From NCBI GenBank assembly GCA_050259235.1, contig JBLNAG010000003.1:16084-80083 (forward strand): a stretch of DNA of 64,000 bases, given 5' to 3'. Shown piece by piece: positions 23,826-33,741 of this stretch. A program made the position numbers and the translations under genes. Position 1 is the stretch's first letter; every line of letters begins with the position of its first letter. Below the pieces are notes generated by a model. It was not told the DNA's origin. It saw only the letters and a list, made by a program, of their open reading frames with translations, and did not search any database. The stretch is from UBA5364 sp050259235. Lineage in GTDB: Bacteria; Bacillota_I; Bacilli_A; RF39; UBA660.

Positions 23826-24740
23826 TTACTTAAACAATCTATTTATATTCTTTGATGGAAGCATTATCTTAACATTTTTCATTACTTTAATATTAAAATT
23901 AGTAGTATTATCAGGTAATGCTTCACCATCTATACACCATGCCTTTTTTGGAGGTTCAGCAAAAATAATATCTAATTCATTTGTTTTATGAAAATAAAAT
24001 CCCGGAACCTTAGTTATATCACTAGTTTTTAAGTAATATAAACTTTTTATGATATCTTTTTGTCTAGTTAAATTACAAAATAATACTTCAAATTGATCAT
24101 CATCTAATTTAACATCCTTATAAAAGTTATTTATACCAGCAATTCTATTAGCATTAGATATAAGCATAAAAGAATATAAACCCCTATATGTTTCACCATT
24201 ACATTTATATGTTAAATCATATAAATGAGTTTTCAATCTAAAACTCTTAAATCCTTCAAATAAATATGCCAAATAACCTATTTTCTTTTTTAAATCTCTT
24301 GATGTTTCATAAGGTACATTCATAAATTTACCAAAACCAGCCACATATACAAATGGATGATTATTAATTAAGCATATATCAATACCTTTTACTTCACCAT
24401 TCAATAACAATTTTAAGTTAGTAATTGGGTTTCTACCATAGCCAAACATCGCACCAACATCATTGGTAGTTCCTACTGGTATATGAGCTAATAGTAATCT
24501 GTCATCTCTTTCAAAGTTACCAGTTATAGCTTCATTAAAGGTACCATCCCCACCTACTGAAATAACAATATCTGTTTTCTCAAGATTTCTCATTATTTCT
24601 TGAGCATGTCCTTTGTATTCAGTGTGAATAATGGTTGGTTCATAATCATGTTTAATTAGTAAGTTTTCAAATTCATTAATAAAATTACTATTTAAGTTTT
24701 TCCCGCTATTTGGATTATATATAACAGTACATTTTTTCAT
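23826..24740 (-). CDS. Diacylglycerol/lipid kinase family protein
   Basis: 304 residues. The DagK catalytic domain carries VISVGGDGTFNEAI (about residue 60), the nucleotide-binding GGDGT motif. It continues with HIPVGTTNDVGAMFG and a C-terminal beta-sandwich ending WCIDGEALP. The family phosphorylates diacylglycerol or related lipids at the membrane surface; YegS, DgkB and sphingosine-kinase-like members share this layout, so the lipid substrate is not certain. Start ATG behind GGAGTG. It lies 11 bases upstream of the P-type ATPase start and is probably in the same operon. Confidence 0.88.
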   Translation of the reverse strand: MKKCTVIYNPNSGKNLNSNFINEFENLLIKHDYEPTIIHTEYKGHAQEIMRNLEKTDIVISVGGDGTFNEAITGNFERDDRLLLAHIPVGTTNDVGAMFGYGRNPITNLKLLLNGEVKGIDICLINNHPFVYVAGFGKFMNVPYETSRDLKKKIGYLAYLFEGFKSFRLKTHLYDLTYKCNGETYRGLYSFMLISNANRIAGINNFYKDVKLDDDQFEVLFCNLTRQKDIIKSLYYLKTSDITKVPGFYFHKTNELDIIFAEPPKKAWCIDGEALPDNTTNFNIKVMKNVKIMLPSKNINRLFK

Positions 24741-24810
24741 AATACACTCCTTCTTGGGTAAGAATTATCCAATATAATTATACTATACTTAATAGAATTA
24801 ACCAAGAAAA

Positions 24811-24838
24811 AAATTTATATGACATATCATATAAATTT
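24811..24838 (-). terminator. Terminator of the MacB-like ABC gene
   Basis: AAATTTATATGA/TCATATAAATTT with loop CATA and a T run on the minus strand. Confidence 0.85.
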
Positions 24839-24844
24839 TATTTT

Positions 24845-27157
24845 CTATTCAGTTCTTAATGCTTCAACTGGATCTCTTCTAGATGCCATAATAGCAGGGA
24901 TATACCCTCCTATAACAGTTAAAGTTAAACTAATTAAAATTAAGATGATTGCATGTATTGGATTTAAAACCGCTACATTAGGTAAATCAGTTAATTTTTC
25001 AATAATAATATTAGCTGGGAAAATTAATAAACGAGCAATTATAATTCCTATTAACCCTGAACATAACCCTACAATGAATGTTTCAGCATTAAATACTCTC
25101 GTAATATCTTTTTTTCTAGCACCTAATGATCTTAAAATACCTATTTCTTTAGTTCTTTCAAGTACTGAAATATAAGTAATAATACCAATCATTATTGAAG
25201 ATACAACTAATGAAATAGCTGAGAATGTAATAAGTACTATTGTAATCGCATTCATTATGTTACCTGATAATGATGAGAAAGTATCAGATAAATCAGTATA
25301 TATTATCTTATCATCTTTGCTCAAGTTCTTATTGTATTCATCCAAGTAGTTCAAAATCTTATCCTTATCTGCAAAATCATCAGGATAAAGATTAATCATA
25401 AATGGAATATCACTACCACCTAACATATTCATAACTGCAGTTTTTTCTTTAATTCCTTCTTCAGTATTTAAATCAAATACTTGCCCTGTTAGAACATTAT
25501 AATTAGCATCTTTTTGTTTTAATACAACTTTAGAATTCATTGAATCCTCTAGTAAATAATCAACTAATTCTTCTTGATAACCAATACCTTCATTTAAGAC
25601 TGCAAACTTAATATCTTCTTTTAAACGAAAAATACCACTTACTTTTAAAGTCATATTACCTTCACTATTATACATTGATTCTAAATCTCTATTAATAGTG
25701 AAATAATTACCATTAGATACATAATAGTTATCATTACTGATTAATTTTATTTTTGTTCCAATAATGTCTTTAAAAGTAATGCTTTTAGCTTTAGCATCTA
25801 ATCCTAATGCCTCAATTGTTATATTATTTAATCTATTAGCAGTATTAACAATAAGAATAATATCTTCTTTATTTTTAGGATATGAACCATATAATAAATC
25901 ATAATTTTTTTCTAAATAACTTGCTTTAGAATTATCTACTCTCTTAGGGATGGTTTGAAAACTAGCCATATTAGTATTAATTGGAATAATCTTATCATTT
26001 TCCTTTTTGAATAAGTTCAAAGCAGTCATTCTCGTATAAGAAACACCAGTTAATAAAGTATTATCTAGTTTTGATAAATAATTCATATATTCATCATTAA
26101 ACTTATTAATATGAATAGAAGTTTCAGCAATTGATTCATATGGATATATAACTTGAATATCAGGAAATTTATCATCACCCAATCCTAAAGTATCATTACG
26201 ATGTTTCTTTATTTGCTCAACATCTAATTCCATACTTGTTTGACTAATCATGATTGGAAAAGATGAAATAGTTTCTGATTCAAATTTATCGATTTGTTTA
26301 TCAAAACCATTTGATAGTGATAATATTAAGGCAATTCCAATAATACCTATGCTAGATGCAAAAGCCGTTAATAAAGTTCTTCCCTTTTTCGTTACAATAT
26401 TATTAAAAGATAACTTTAAAGCTGCGAAGAAATTCATTGCTGTTCTTCTAATATTATAGTTTCCATCTCCATCATTTCCCGTTATAGGATTAGAGTCACT
26501 TCTTAGTTCTCCATCTTCTAATTCAATAATTCTATTAGCATAAGTGTATGCTAATTTTGAATTATGAGTAACCATAATAACCAATTTATTTTTAGATATT
26601 TCTTTAATTAAATCCATTATTTGGACACTGGTTGCTGAATCTAATGCTCCAGTTGGTTCATCAGCTAAAACAATGTCAGGATCATTTGCTAAGGCTCTAG
26701 CAATAGCAACCCTTTGCATTTGACCACCAGATAATTGATTTGGCTTCTTATGAATATGATCTCTTAATCCAACTTTATCTAGTACTTCCTTAGCTACTTT
26801 TCTTCTATTTCTTTTTGAAACACCACTTAAAGTCATACCCATTTCAACATTTTCTAAAACAGTTATATGGCTAATTAAGTTATAATTTTGAAATACAAAT
26901 CCAATACAATTATTACGATATGCATCCCAATCTTCATTTTTGAATTTCTTAGTAGATTTACCATTTATAATTAAATCACCACTATCATAACGATCTAATC
27001 CACCGATTATATTTAACAAAGTTGTTTTACCACTACCACTTGGTCCTAAAATACTAACAAATTCATTTTTACGAAATGTAACTGTAAGATCTTTAAGGGC
27101 ATGTTGTGTAAAGTTCCCCGTAGTATAACTCTTTTTTATCTTTTTTAATTCAAGCAT
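24845..27157 (-). CDS. MacB-type ABC transporter, ATPase fused to FtsX-like permease
   Basis: 770 residues. The N-terminal ATPase of the LolD/MacB type (1-225) has Walker A GPSGSGKTT, signature LSGGQMQR, Walker B VLADEPTGALD and H-loop VTHN. Then comes one membrane helix (about 265), a large extracytoplasmic domain of about 320 residues, and three C-terminal helices of the FtsX/MacB permease type (ISVLERTKEIGILRSLGARKKDI). Such fused proteins act as mechanotransducers, exporting or handling peptides, antimicrobials or lipoproteins at the cell surface. Substrate unknown. It is a single gene, not paired with a membrane-fusion protein. Confidence 0.88.
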   Translation of the reverse strand: MLELKKIKKSYTTGNFTQHALKDLTVTFRKNEFVSILGPSGSGKTTLLNIIGGLDRYDSGDLIINGKSTKKFKNEDWDAYRNNCIGFVFQNYNLISHITVLENVEMGMTLSGVSKRNRRKVAKEVLDKVGLRDHIHKKPNQLSGGQMQRVAIARALANDPDIVLADEPTGALDSATSVQIMDLIKEISKNKLVIMVTHNSKLAYTYANRIIELEDGELRSDSNPITGNDGDGNYNIRRTAMNFFAALKLSFNNIVTKKGRTLLTAFASSIGIIGIALILSLSNGFDKQIDKFESETISSFPIMISQTSMELDVEQIKKHRNDTLGLGDDKFPDIQVIYPYESIAETSIHINKFNDEYMNYLSKLDNTLLTGVSYTRMTALNLFKKENDKIIPINTNMASFQTIPKRVDNSKASYLEKNYDLLYGSYPKNKEDIILIVNTANRLNNITIEALGLDAKAKSITFKDIIGTKIKLISNDNYYVSNGNYFTINRDLESMYNSEGNMTLKVSGIFRLKEDIKFAVLNEGIGYQEELVDYLLEDSMNSKVVLKQKDANYNVLTGQVFDLNTEEGIKEKTAVMNMLGGSDIPFMINLYPDDFADKDKILNYLDEYNKNLSKDDKIIYTDLSDTFSSLSGNIMNAITIVLITFSAISLVVSSIMIGIITYISVLERTKEIGILRSLGARKKDITRVFNAETFIVGLCSGLIGIIIARLLIFPANIIIEKLTDLPNVAVLNPIHAIILILISLTLTVIGGYIPAIMASRRDPVEALRTE

Positions 27158-27210
27158 ATTTTTCTCCTATTCTAGATATAACTATTAAATTATACCACTT
27201 ACTAATTTTT

Positions 27211-27236
27211 AAAGAAGAATTTTTACATTCTTCTTT
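27211..27236 (-). terminator. Hairpin after the cadherin-like gene
   Basis: AAAGAAGAAT/ATTCTTCTTT with a 6-base loop. The T tract is weak (TTTAAAAATT), so termination may be partial. Confidence 0.6.
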
Positions 27237-27270
27237 AAAATATTCCAACATTATAATTATATACAAAATA

Positions 27271-28422
27271 TCACATTTTATTTGGCTTTTTATCTACTAC
27301 CATTAAAATATAAATACCTAAAGCAATTAGTAATACTAATGTACCAGCCATTATAACATATAATAACATACTATAATCCCTACTAGTAGCTTCTTTTGCC
27401 ACTTCTTTCGTCTGATTTTCTTTTTGATTAGTAACTGCAACTTCTTTATTTCCTTCCTTAGTTACAGTTATTCTATATTCAGATTTAGTACCATTCTCTG
27501 CTGTAACAGTAATGGTTATAATATTTAAACCTTCTATCAATTCATAGTTACCTTCAACTTTTACAGTTGCTTTACTGGAATTTGCTACTGCTTTTACATC
27601 AAGATCTTCAACATTACCCTTTACAGTCATCATATATTCTTTAATGGAAGATTTAAAGGTTGGGCTTAAGGTTTCTGATGTAATAGTTAAAGATTTTAAA
27701 GTAGAATCATTAGAACGATCATCTGCCCTATTAACATTTACAACATAAGTTTTTTGTGTTTTATTTTCAGCAGTAACAATAATATTAAACTTATTATTAC
27801 CGTAGTTTAAAGTTTTTTGTCCAAGGCCAGATACTGTTGAAGAGGCATCCGTTTTCAATGCTGATATAATGATTGCTTCAATTCCACCATCAACAGTTAC
27901 ATTATATGAAAGAATATCTTTATTAAATGTTGGAGATAATGTTCCCTTATCAACAGTTAAACTATTTAAAGTTGCAATTGATGATAACAATTTTTGTACA
28001 ACAATATTTTGAGTTTCAGTTAATAAAACTCCACTTTCATCACTTTTAGTTAAAATAGACTCAGTAAAACTAACTGGAATGGTTGTCCCAACTGCTGCAT
28101 AACTCGAAATAGTATATGTACAAGTAAGCAACGGTGTATTAGCAGTTAAAGAAAATGTCTCAGAAACAGATGGCGAACTTAATGATTGATTACTTCTATC
28201 TTTACATGATTTAAAAGTTAATAATGAATTAACTGATAAATTAATATCATAACTAGCTATTGAATCTGTTTCAGAAACTCCAGTAGTTGTAACTATTATT
28301 GTTATATCACTTCCCGGATATTTGTTACCTGTTACTGAGATTGTTGCACCAACACCATCAGCTTTTACATTATCAATAAAGGCAAATAACACTAAAACAA
28401 TAAATAACATTATTCTTTTCAT
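27271..28422 (-). CDS. Surface protein with cohesin-like and cadherin-like beta-sandwich domains
   Basis: 383 residues from the ATG at 28422, behind GGAGG. Signal peptide (about 1-21), then a cohesin-like sandwich (SVTGNKYPGSDITIIVTTTG...), then two cadherin-like domains of the PF12733 type. Both carry the hallmark L-x-S-L-T...G-x-L-S-P-x-F (TLNSLTVDKGTLSPTF and TLKSLTITSETLSPTF), and each ends in a TVTAENGT-like strand. A charged linker and one C-terminal membrane helix anchor it; there is no LPXTG motif. A role in adhesion or envelope assembly is likely (inference). Confidence 0.75.
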   Translation of the reverse strand: MKRIMLFIVLVLFAFIDNVKADGVGATISVTGNKYPGSDITIIVTTTGVSETDSIASYDINLSVNSLLTFKSCKDRSNQSLSSPSVSETFSLTANTPLLTCTYTISSYAAVGTTIPVSFTESILTKSDESGVLLTETQNIVVQKLLSSIATLNSLTVDKGTLSPTFNKDILSYNVTVDGGIEAIIISALKTDASSTVSGLGQKTLNYGNNKFNIIVTAENKTQKTYVVNVNRADDRSNDSTLKSLTITSETLSPTFKSSIKEYMMTVKGNVEDLDVKAVANSSKATVKVEGNYELIEGLNIITITVTAENGTKSEYRITVTKEGNKEVAVTNQKENQTKEVAKEATSRDYSMLLYVIMAGTLVLLIALGIYILMVVDKKPNKM

Positions 28423-28455
28423 ATATTCCTCCAATTATATAAGATTATACCATTT

Positions 28456-30609
28456 TTATTTAATTGGTTCAATCAAGGATAATGACACTTTATTTTTATC
28501 AGTATGAATATCATCAACGTAACAGTCAACAATATCCCCTACACTCACTACTTCCATTGGATGTTTAATATAACGGTTAGTTAATTTAGATATATGTGCC
28601 AAACCATCATTCTTTAGTCCAATATCAATAAATACTCCAAAATCAACAACATTTCTAACCGTTCCTTGTAATTTCATTCCAACTACTAAGTCTTCAATAT
28701 GTAAAATATCACTTCTAAGTAAAGGTTTAACCATTTCATCTCTCGGATCACGATTTGGTTTAATAAGTGACTTAACAATATCTTCTAAAGTGTATATGTC
28801 TGTTTTAAGAATATCTTTATATTTATTTTTATCAAAATCTTTAAAAGCTTCAATTAATTTATTAGTACCTATATCATTAGTAGTTAAATTTAACTCTTTT
28901 AATAAATTAAGTGTAATATCATAACTTTCCGGATGAATACCAGTAACATCTAAAACATTATTTCCATCAACTATTCTTAAAAATCCTATTGCTTGTTCAT
29001 AAGTTTCATTTCCAAGTAATTTAGCCTTCTTAATTTCTTCTCGAGATTTAATCTTACCTTTACTATCTCGATATTCTAAAATCTTATCAATATTTTTCTT
29101 AGTTATTCCCGAAACATATTTTAATAAAGAGGCACTTGCTGTATTTATATTAACTCCAACTGAATTAACAGCTTTACTAACAACAAAGTCTAAAGATTCA
29201 GTTAATTTTTTATTTGCAACATCGTGTTGATATAGACCAACTCCTATACTCTCAGGATCTATTTTAACTAATTCACTGAGTGGATCTTGTAATCTTCTAC
29301 CAATACTAATAGCACTTCTTTCCTCAACATGTAAATCAGGAAATTCGTTAATTGCTAATTTAGATGCTGAATAAACACTAGCACCTGCTTCATTAACAAT
29401 AATATACTCAACTTTTCTTTTAGATTCTTTAATAACATCAACAATAAAAGTTTCACTTTCTCTTGAAGCTGTTCCATTACCAATAGCAATAATATCAATA
29501 TTATATTTATCAATTAAATCAAGAACAGTTTTCTTACTTTTCTCATATTCATTTTTAGGTTCATGTGGGTATATAACTGTAATATCTATTTTCTTTCCAG
29601 TTACATCAATGACTGCTAATTTACAGCCAGTACGATATGCTGGATCAAAACCTAATACTATCTTATCTTTCATTGGAGGTTGTAATAATAGCTTTTCTAG
29701 ATTTTTACCAAAGTTATCAATAGCTACGACTTCTGCAACTTCAGTAATATCACTTCTTATTTCTCTTTCAATACTTGGCGCAATTAATCTCTTATAACTA
29801 TCCTTAATAGCATCTTTAATTACGTTGTTAACAAATGATACCTTATTTCCAATAACTTTTCCTTCTAAATAAGATAATATTTTTAATTCATCTATATCAA
29901 TACTAGCATTAATTACCTTTTCCTTTTCAGCACGATTAATGGCTAGAGTACGATGAGGTTTAATATTCTTTATACTTTCTTGATAATCATAATACATCTC
30001 ATATGTCTTATTTTCATCAACAGCATCTTTCTTCCTTTTACATATAATCATTCCATATAAATAAGTATTGGTTCTTATCCACTTACGATATAAAGCTTCA
30101 TCACTTATATTTTCACTTATAATATAACTAGCTCCCGCAATAGCTTCTTCAATTGTCTTAACTTCTTCATTAAGATATTTACTAGCTAATTCTTTTATCG
30201 AACCAGTAGTTGGAAAAGATAGTAATTCATTAGCCAAAGGTTCCAATCCCATTCTAATAGCTTCTGTAGCTTTTGTTTTCTTCTTTTCTTTAAATGGTCG
30301 ATATAAATCTTCAACTTCTACTAATTTTTCTGAAGATAATATTTGATTTCTTAATTCTTCAGTCATTAGACCTTTTTCTTCAATTAGTCTAATAACATCT
30401 TCTTTTCTCTTTAATAAATTTACTTGATAAAGATAATATTCATTTATACTTCTAATTTGTTCTTCATCTAAAGCACCTGTTACTTCTTTACGATACCTTG
30501 AAATGAAAGGAATAGTATTCCCTTCTTCTAGTAATTTTAAAGTACTTGCTACTTGATTTTCTTTGATGTTTAAATTTAAACTTATTTGTTTTATTATATT
30601 TGTATTCAT
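28456..30609 (-). CDS. tex: Tex-family RNA-binding transcription accessory protein
   Basis: 717 residues with the full Tex layout: an N-terminal helical domain (IPFISRYRKEVTGALDEEQIR), a YqgF/RNase H-like domain (LGFDPAYRTGCKLAVID), helix-hairpin-helix (GVNINTASASLLKYVSGI) and a C-terminal S1 domain (GTVRNVVDFGVFIDIGLKNDGLAHIS). It binds nucleic acid and affects transcription fidelity and stalled polymerase rescue. The start ATG at 30609 follows GAGGAAG. It lies 14 bases downstream of dinB on the same strand, so the two may share a transcript. Confidence 0.93.
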   Translation of the reverse strand: MNTNIIKQISLNLNIKENQVASTLKLLEEGNTIPFISRYRKEVTGALDEEQIRSINEYYLYQVNLLKRKEDVIRLIEEKGLMTEELRNQILSSEKLVEVEDLYRPFKEKKKTKATEAIRMGLEPLANELLSFPTTGSIKELASKYLNEEVKTIEEAIAGASYIISENISDEALYRKWIRTNTYLYGMIICKRKKDAVDENKTYEMYYDYQESIKNIKPHRTLAINRAEKEKVINASIDIDELKILSYLEGKVIGNKVSFVNNVIKDAIKDSYKRLIAPSIEREIRSDITEVAEVVAIDNFGKNLEKLLLQPPMKDKIVLGFDPAYRTGCKLAVIDVTGKKIDITVIYPHEPKNEYEKSKKTVLDLIDKYNIDIIAIGNGTASRESETFIVDVIKESKRKVEYIIVNEAGASVYSASKLAINEFPDLHVEERSAISIGRRLQDPLSELVKIDPESIGVGLYQHDVANKKLTESLDFVVSKAVNSVGVNINTASASLLKYVSGITKKNIDKILEYRDSKGKIKSREEIKKAKLLGNETYEQAIGFLRIVDGNNVLDVTGIHPESYDITLNLLKELNLTTNDIGTNKLIEAFKDFDKNKYKDILKTDIYTLEDIVKSLIKPNRDPRDEMVKPLLRSDILHIEDLVVGMKLQGTVRNVVDFGVFIDIGLKNDGLAHISKLTNRYIKHPMEVVSVGDIVDCYVDDIHTDKNKVSLSLIEPIK

Positions 30610-30623
30610 AACTTCCTCTTTCT

Positions 30624-31826
30624 TTATCTACTATGTTTATTCTTCTTATATAAACTAGCCTTTTTAATAATACTACTTCCATATTTTGTTTTAAGTTCAT
30701 CTACTACAGTCTCTAGTTTATCTTCTTTTTCTTTTACTTCAATACTATCAAATAGTGATACTTGATGATTGACTCTATTAGTTAAGTTATCTAATCTAAC
30801 TCCTACCAATCTAATTGGTTCATTATTCCATACATCATCAAATAATTTCTTAGTAATTTCTAATATTTCTTTAGTATTATTACTGGCATTAACTAATTTT
30901 GTCTGATGAGAATAACTTTTAAAGTCTTTGTCCTTAAGTATTATTGCAGCTGTGGATGCATATCTTTTTTCTTTTCTTAGATCAATTGTTACATTATCCA
31001 CTAGTGATTCTATTACTTGATATATCTCATTTCTATTAGTTAAATCATAAGAAACAGTAGTTGAATTACTTATTCCTTTTGACTCTGTATATTCTGTAAC
31101 TACCTCACTATTATCTATCCCATTAGCTATTTCTATCATATGGTAAGATTGATTTTTAAAATGCTTATATAGAAGATTAGGATTAGTTAGACTTAAATCA
31201 CCTATTGTATTAATTCCTAATTCCTTTAATTTTGCACTACTCTTTTTACCAATACCAAATAAATCGCCAATTGGTAAAGGGTGCATCTTTTCATTTACCT
31301 CATTCATATATAAGGTATGTACTTTATCAGGCTTAGAAAAATCACCAGCCATTTTTGCACATAATTTATTGTTACCTATACCAATATTAACTGTAAAACC
31401 TAAAGAGTTTTTTATTTCATCTTTTAGCTTATATGCAAATGATAAAGGATCACCATGTAGGTTTCTAACTTTTGTATAATCTATAAAGCATTCATCAATA
31501 CTAAACTGTTCGATGTCTGGTGAATAATTACTAATTAATTTAAATAGTTTATTTGACATTTCTTGATAAAACTTATGATTTGGTGGATATACTCTTAATC
31601 CTGGGCACTTTTTTCTAGCACTATATAGTGTTTCACTAGTATAAATACCCAATTTCTTAGCTGCATTAGACTTAGCAAGAACAATTCCATGCCTTTTAGA
31701 TTCATCACCACCAATAACAGCATAACTATTTCTTATATCATATTTACTACCATTATTTAACAAATCGACTGCTGTCCACGATAGGAAAGCATTATTAACA
31801 TCAATATGCATAATTATTCTATCCAT
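30624..31826 (-). CDS. dinB: DNA polymerase IV (Y-family)
   Basis: 400 residues. Palm motifs HIDVNNAFLSW (metal-binding Asp) and FSIDECFIDYT (catalytic Asp-Glu) are present, as are the Y-family thumb with helix-hairpin-helix (IGDLFGIGKKSSAKLKELGI) and a little-finger domain ending IRLVGVRLDNL. A clamp-binding QVSLF (about residue 355) targets it to the sliding clamp. It performs translesion synthesis. The start follows GGTGGTAAT. Confidence 0.92.
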   Translation of the reverse strand: MDRIIMHIDVNNAFLSWTAVDLLNNGSKYDIRNSYAVIGGDESKRHGIVLAKSNAAKKLGIYTSETLYSARKKCPGLRVYPPNHKFYQEMSNKLFKLISNYSPDIEQFSIDECFIDYTKVRNLHGDPLSFAYKLKDEIKNSLGFTVNIGIGNNKLCAKMAGDFSKPDKVHTLYMNEVNEKMHPLPIGDLFGIGKKSSAKLKELGINTIGDLSLTNPNLLYKHFKNQSYHMIEIANGIDNSEVVTEYTESKGISNSTTVSYDLTNRNEIYQVIESLVDNVTIDLRKEKRYASTAAIILKDKDFKSYSHQTKLVNASNNTKEILEITKKLFDDVWNNEPIRLVGVRLDNLTNRVNHQVSLFDSIEVKEKEDKLETVVDELKTKYGSSIIKKASLYKKNKHSR

Positions 31827-31871
31827 ATTACCACCATATTAATTTTACCATAAACATTTGTTCAGGTAAAG

Positions 31872-31896
31872 AAAAGATAGATAAAATCTATCTTTT
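31872..31896 (-). terminator. Terminator of the pilin-LRR gene
   Basis: AAAAGATAGAT/ATCTATCTTTT with a 3-base loop and a T-rich tail on the minus strand. Confidence 0.8.
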
Positions 31897-31908
31897 ATAA
31901 TTCAAATT

Positions 31909-33618
31909 CTATGAAGGCATTAAATTACTTGGCCATCCAATACCAGTCCAATTAGTGTTAAATCTTGTCACTAAATTAGTTGCATTAGCTCCAATAGTAA
32001 CACTACTCCATGGATAAGCTGCATCCTGATAAAAGGCATTAGCACCAAGTGTTGTTACTGAAGCAGGTATTGAAACAGTTGATAATTTATTACCATAGAA
32101 AGCTTCCCAATCGATTGTTGCTAAATGAGTAAGCCCAGTTAAATTTACTGAATTAATACGATTATCTTCAAATGCTTCATATCCTATACTTGTTAAATTT
32201 GAAAGCATTGATAAATCTAGTGAACTAATATTATTATTTTCAAATGCTTCAGACCCTATAGATTCTATGTGTGGAACATTTGCAAAGCTTACTGAAGTTA
32301 AGCTATTATAGTTAAATGTAGCATTAGCAATACTATATAATTGTGGTAAGTTTTGCATAGTTAAAGATGATATATTATTGTCAGTAAATACTCCATAACA
32401 CATAAAATCTAATTCCGTTAAGTTTCTTAGTATTAAAGTGCCAATTTGATTATTAGCAAATGCTTCATGTTCGATTTTATCTAATGATGGTAGATTTTCT
32501 AGTGTTAAAGAATAAAGATTGTTATATCTAAAAGCACCTCTACCTATATATTCTAATTTTGGTAGATTTAATGATAATGATGTTATATTATTATTAGAAA
32601 AAGCATAATCACCCATATATCTAAAGTCAGGAAGTTTTCCTAATGTTAATGAAGCTATACTATTATTAGCAAAACTTTCGTAATCTACAACCTCTAAATT
32701 AATTAATGTACTTAAATTTAAACTGGTTATATAGTTAGAACTAAATGTATATGATCCAATATTACTTAAGTTAGGAACACCATCAAATGTTACAGAAGTA
32801 ATTGCATTTCCATAGAAAACCGCATCATTTATCGTTGTTAAATTATCTAAATTAGTAAAATTCAATTTTTTAATACTATTTTCTGCAAAAGCAGAAGTAC
32901 CAATTGATTCTAAATACTTGGGTAAAGTAACACTAGTGATTTTAACTGTAGCTGGCGTAGGATCATACCAACATCCTTCATAAATGTCAGCATCATTTCT
33001 AACATAATCATAAGCTACAGAGGTCGTAACATCGTTATCAAAATCATAACAATTTTGAGTAGTTGCATTAATGAATGCAGCTGGACCTATATGTCTTACT
33101 ATTACACCATCAATTCTATTTGGTATAACAACATCACTTAAACAATTTGAGTTATCTACATCATAACTAATAATTGTCCCTGTAGTTTTATCAAAGTTGT
33201 AACAAGCATATTGTGAATCAGCTGCTGTCATACTGCGTGTATCGTCTATTTCTATACATGGTCTTTCATCATATATATACTTGTATTTATTACTTGTTGA
33301 AGTATAACTTATTACCACGCAACCATTCATATCTTCGCTAGTTCTAGGATCCTTAACTGAATCTTGTTCAATAAATCCATCGTTAATTAGTTCCGTTAAA
33401 CCTATATACGCTGAAGTATCTCGTCCTAATAATTCTGTATTTTGAATTCCCCATTTACGAGCACTTTCTTCTATGGTTTTCACTTGATTATCGTATAAAT
33501 CCTGTCTCGCATCTTTTACTAACTTAGTAATAGAAGGTACTACAATTAATCCTACTATACCAAGTAATATTATTACACCTAGTAATTCTACTAAAGTAAA
33601 ACCTTTTTTTACTGCCAT
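31909..33618 (-). CDS. Type IV pilin-like protein with BspA-type leucine-rich repeats
   Basis: 569 residues. It begins with a class III prepilin leader and hydrophobic helix (KKGFTLVELLGVIILLGIVG), cleavable after the Gly by PilD. A pilin head (about 30-120) has the pattern A-x-x-W...DP-R-T...GCVVISY seen also in the pilin at 56306. From about residue 180 to the end run at least a dozen LRR_5 repeats of the SIGSEAFENNNISSLDLS kind. BspA-type repeats bind host matrix proteins. The fusion would display an adhesin on a pilus or pseudopilus (inference). No pilus assembly genes are in the window. Confidence 0.8.
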   Translation of the reverse strand: MAVKKGFTLVELLGVIILLGIVGLIVVPSITKLVKDARQDLYDNQVKTIEESARKWGIQNTELLGRDTSAYIGLTELINDGFIEQDSVKDPRTSEDMNGCVVISYTSTSNKYKYIYDERPCIEIDDTRSMTAADSQYACYNFDKTTGTIISYDVDNSNCLSDVVIPNRIDGVIVRHIGPAAFINATTQNCYDFDNDVTTSVAYDYVRNDADIYEGCWYDPTPATVKITSVTLPKYLESIGTSAFAENSIKKLNFTNLDNLTTINDAVFYGNAITSVTFDGVPNLSNIGSYTFSSNYITSLNLSTLINLEVVDYESFANNSIASLTLGKLPDFRYMGDYAFSNNNITSLSLNLPKLEYIGRGAFRYNNLYSLTLENLPSLDKIEHEAFANNQIGTLILRNLTELDFMCYGVFTDNNISSLTMQNLPQLYSIANATFNYNSLTSVSFANVPHIESIGSEAFENNNISSLDLSMLSNLTSIGYEAFEDNRINSVNLTGLTHLATIDWEAFYGNKLSTVSIPASVTTLGANAFYQDAAYPWSSVTIGANATNLVTRFNTNWTGIGWPSNLMPS

Positions 33619-33696
33619 ACTATGCCTCCTACTATTAAATATAATATACCATAAATAATTATTGTTAGCAATCTTTTGCCTTTTAGATGCAACAAA

Positions 33697-33734
33697 AAAA
33701 AGATATACTTTACATAATATACAATATATCTTTT
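33697..33734 (-). terminator. Terminator of the ZIP gene
   Basis: AAAAGATATA/TATATCTTTT with a 17-base loop, T-rich on the minus strand. Confidence 0.6.
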
Positions 33735-33741
33735 AATATTT

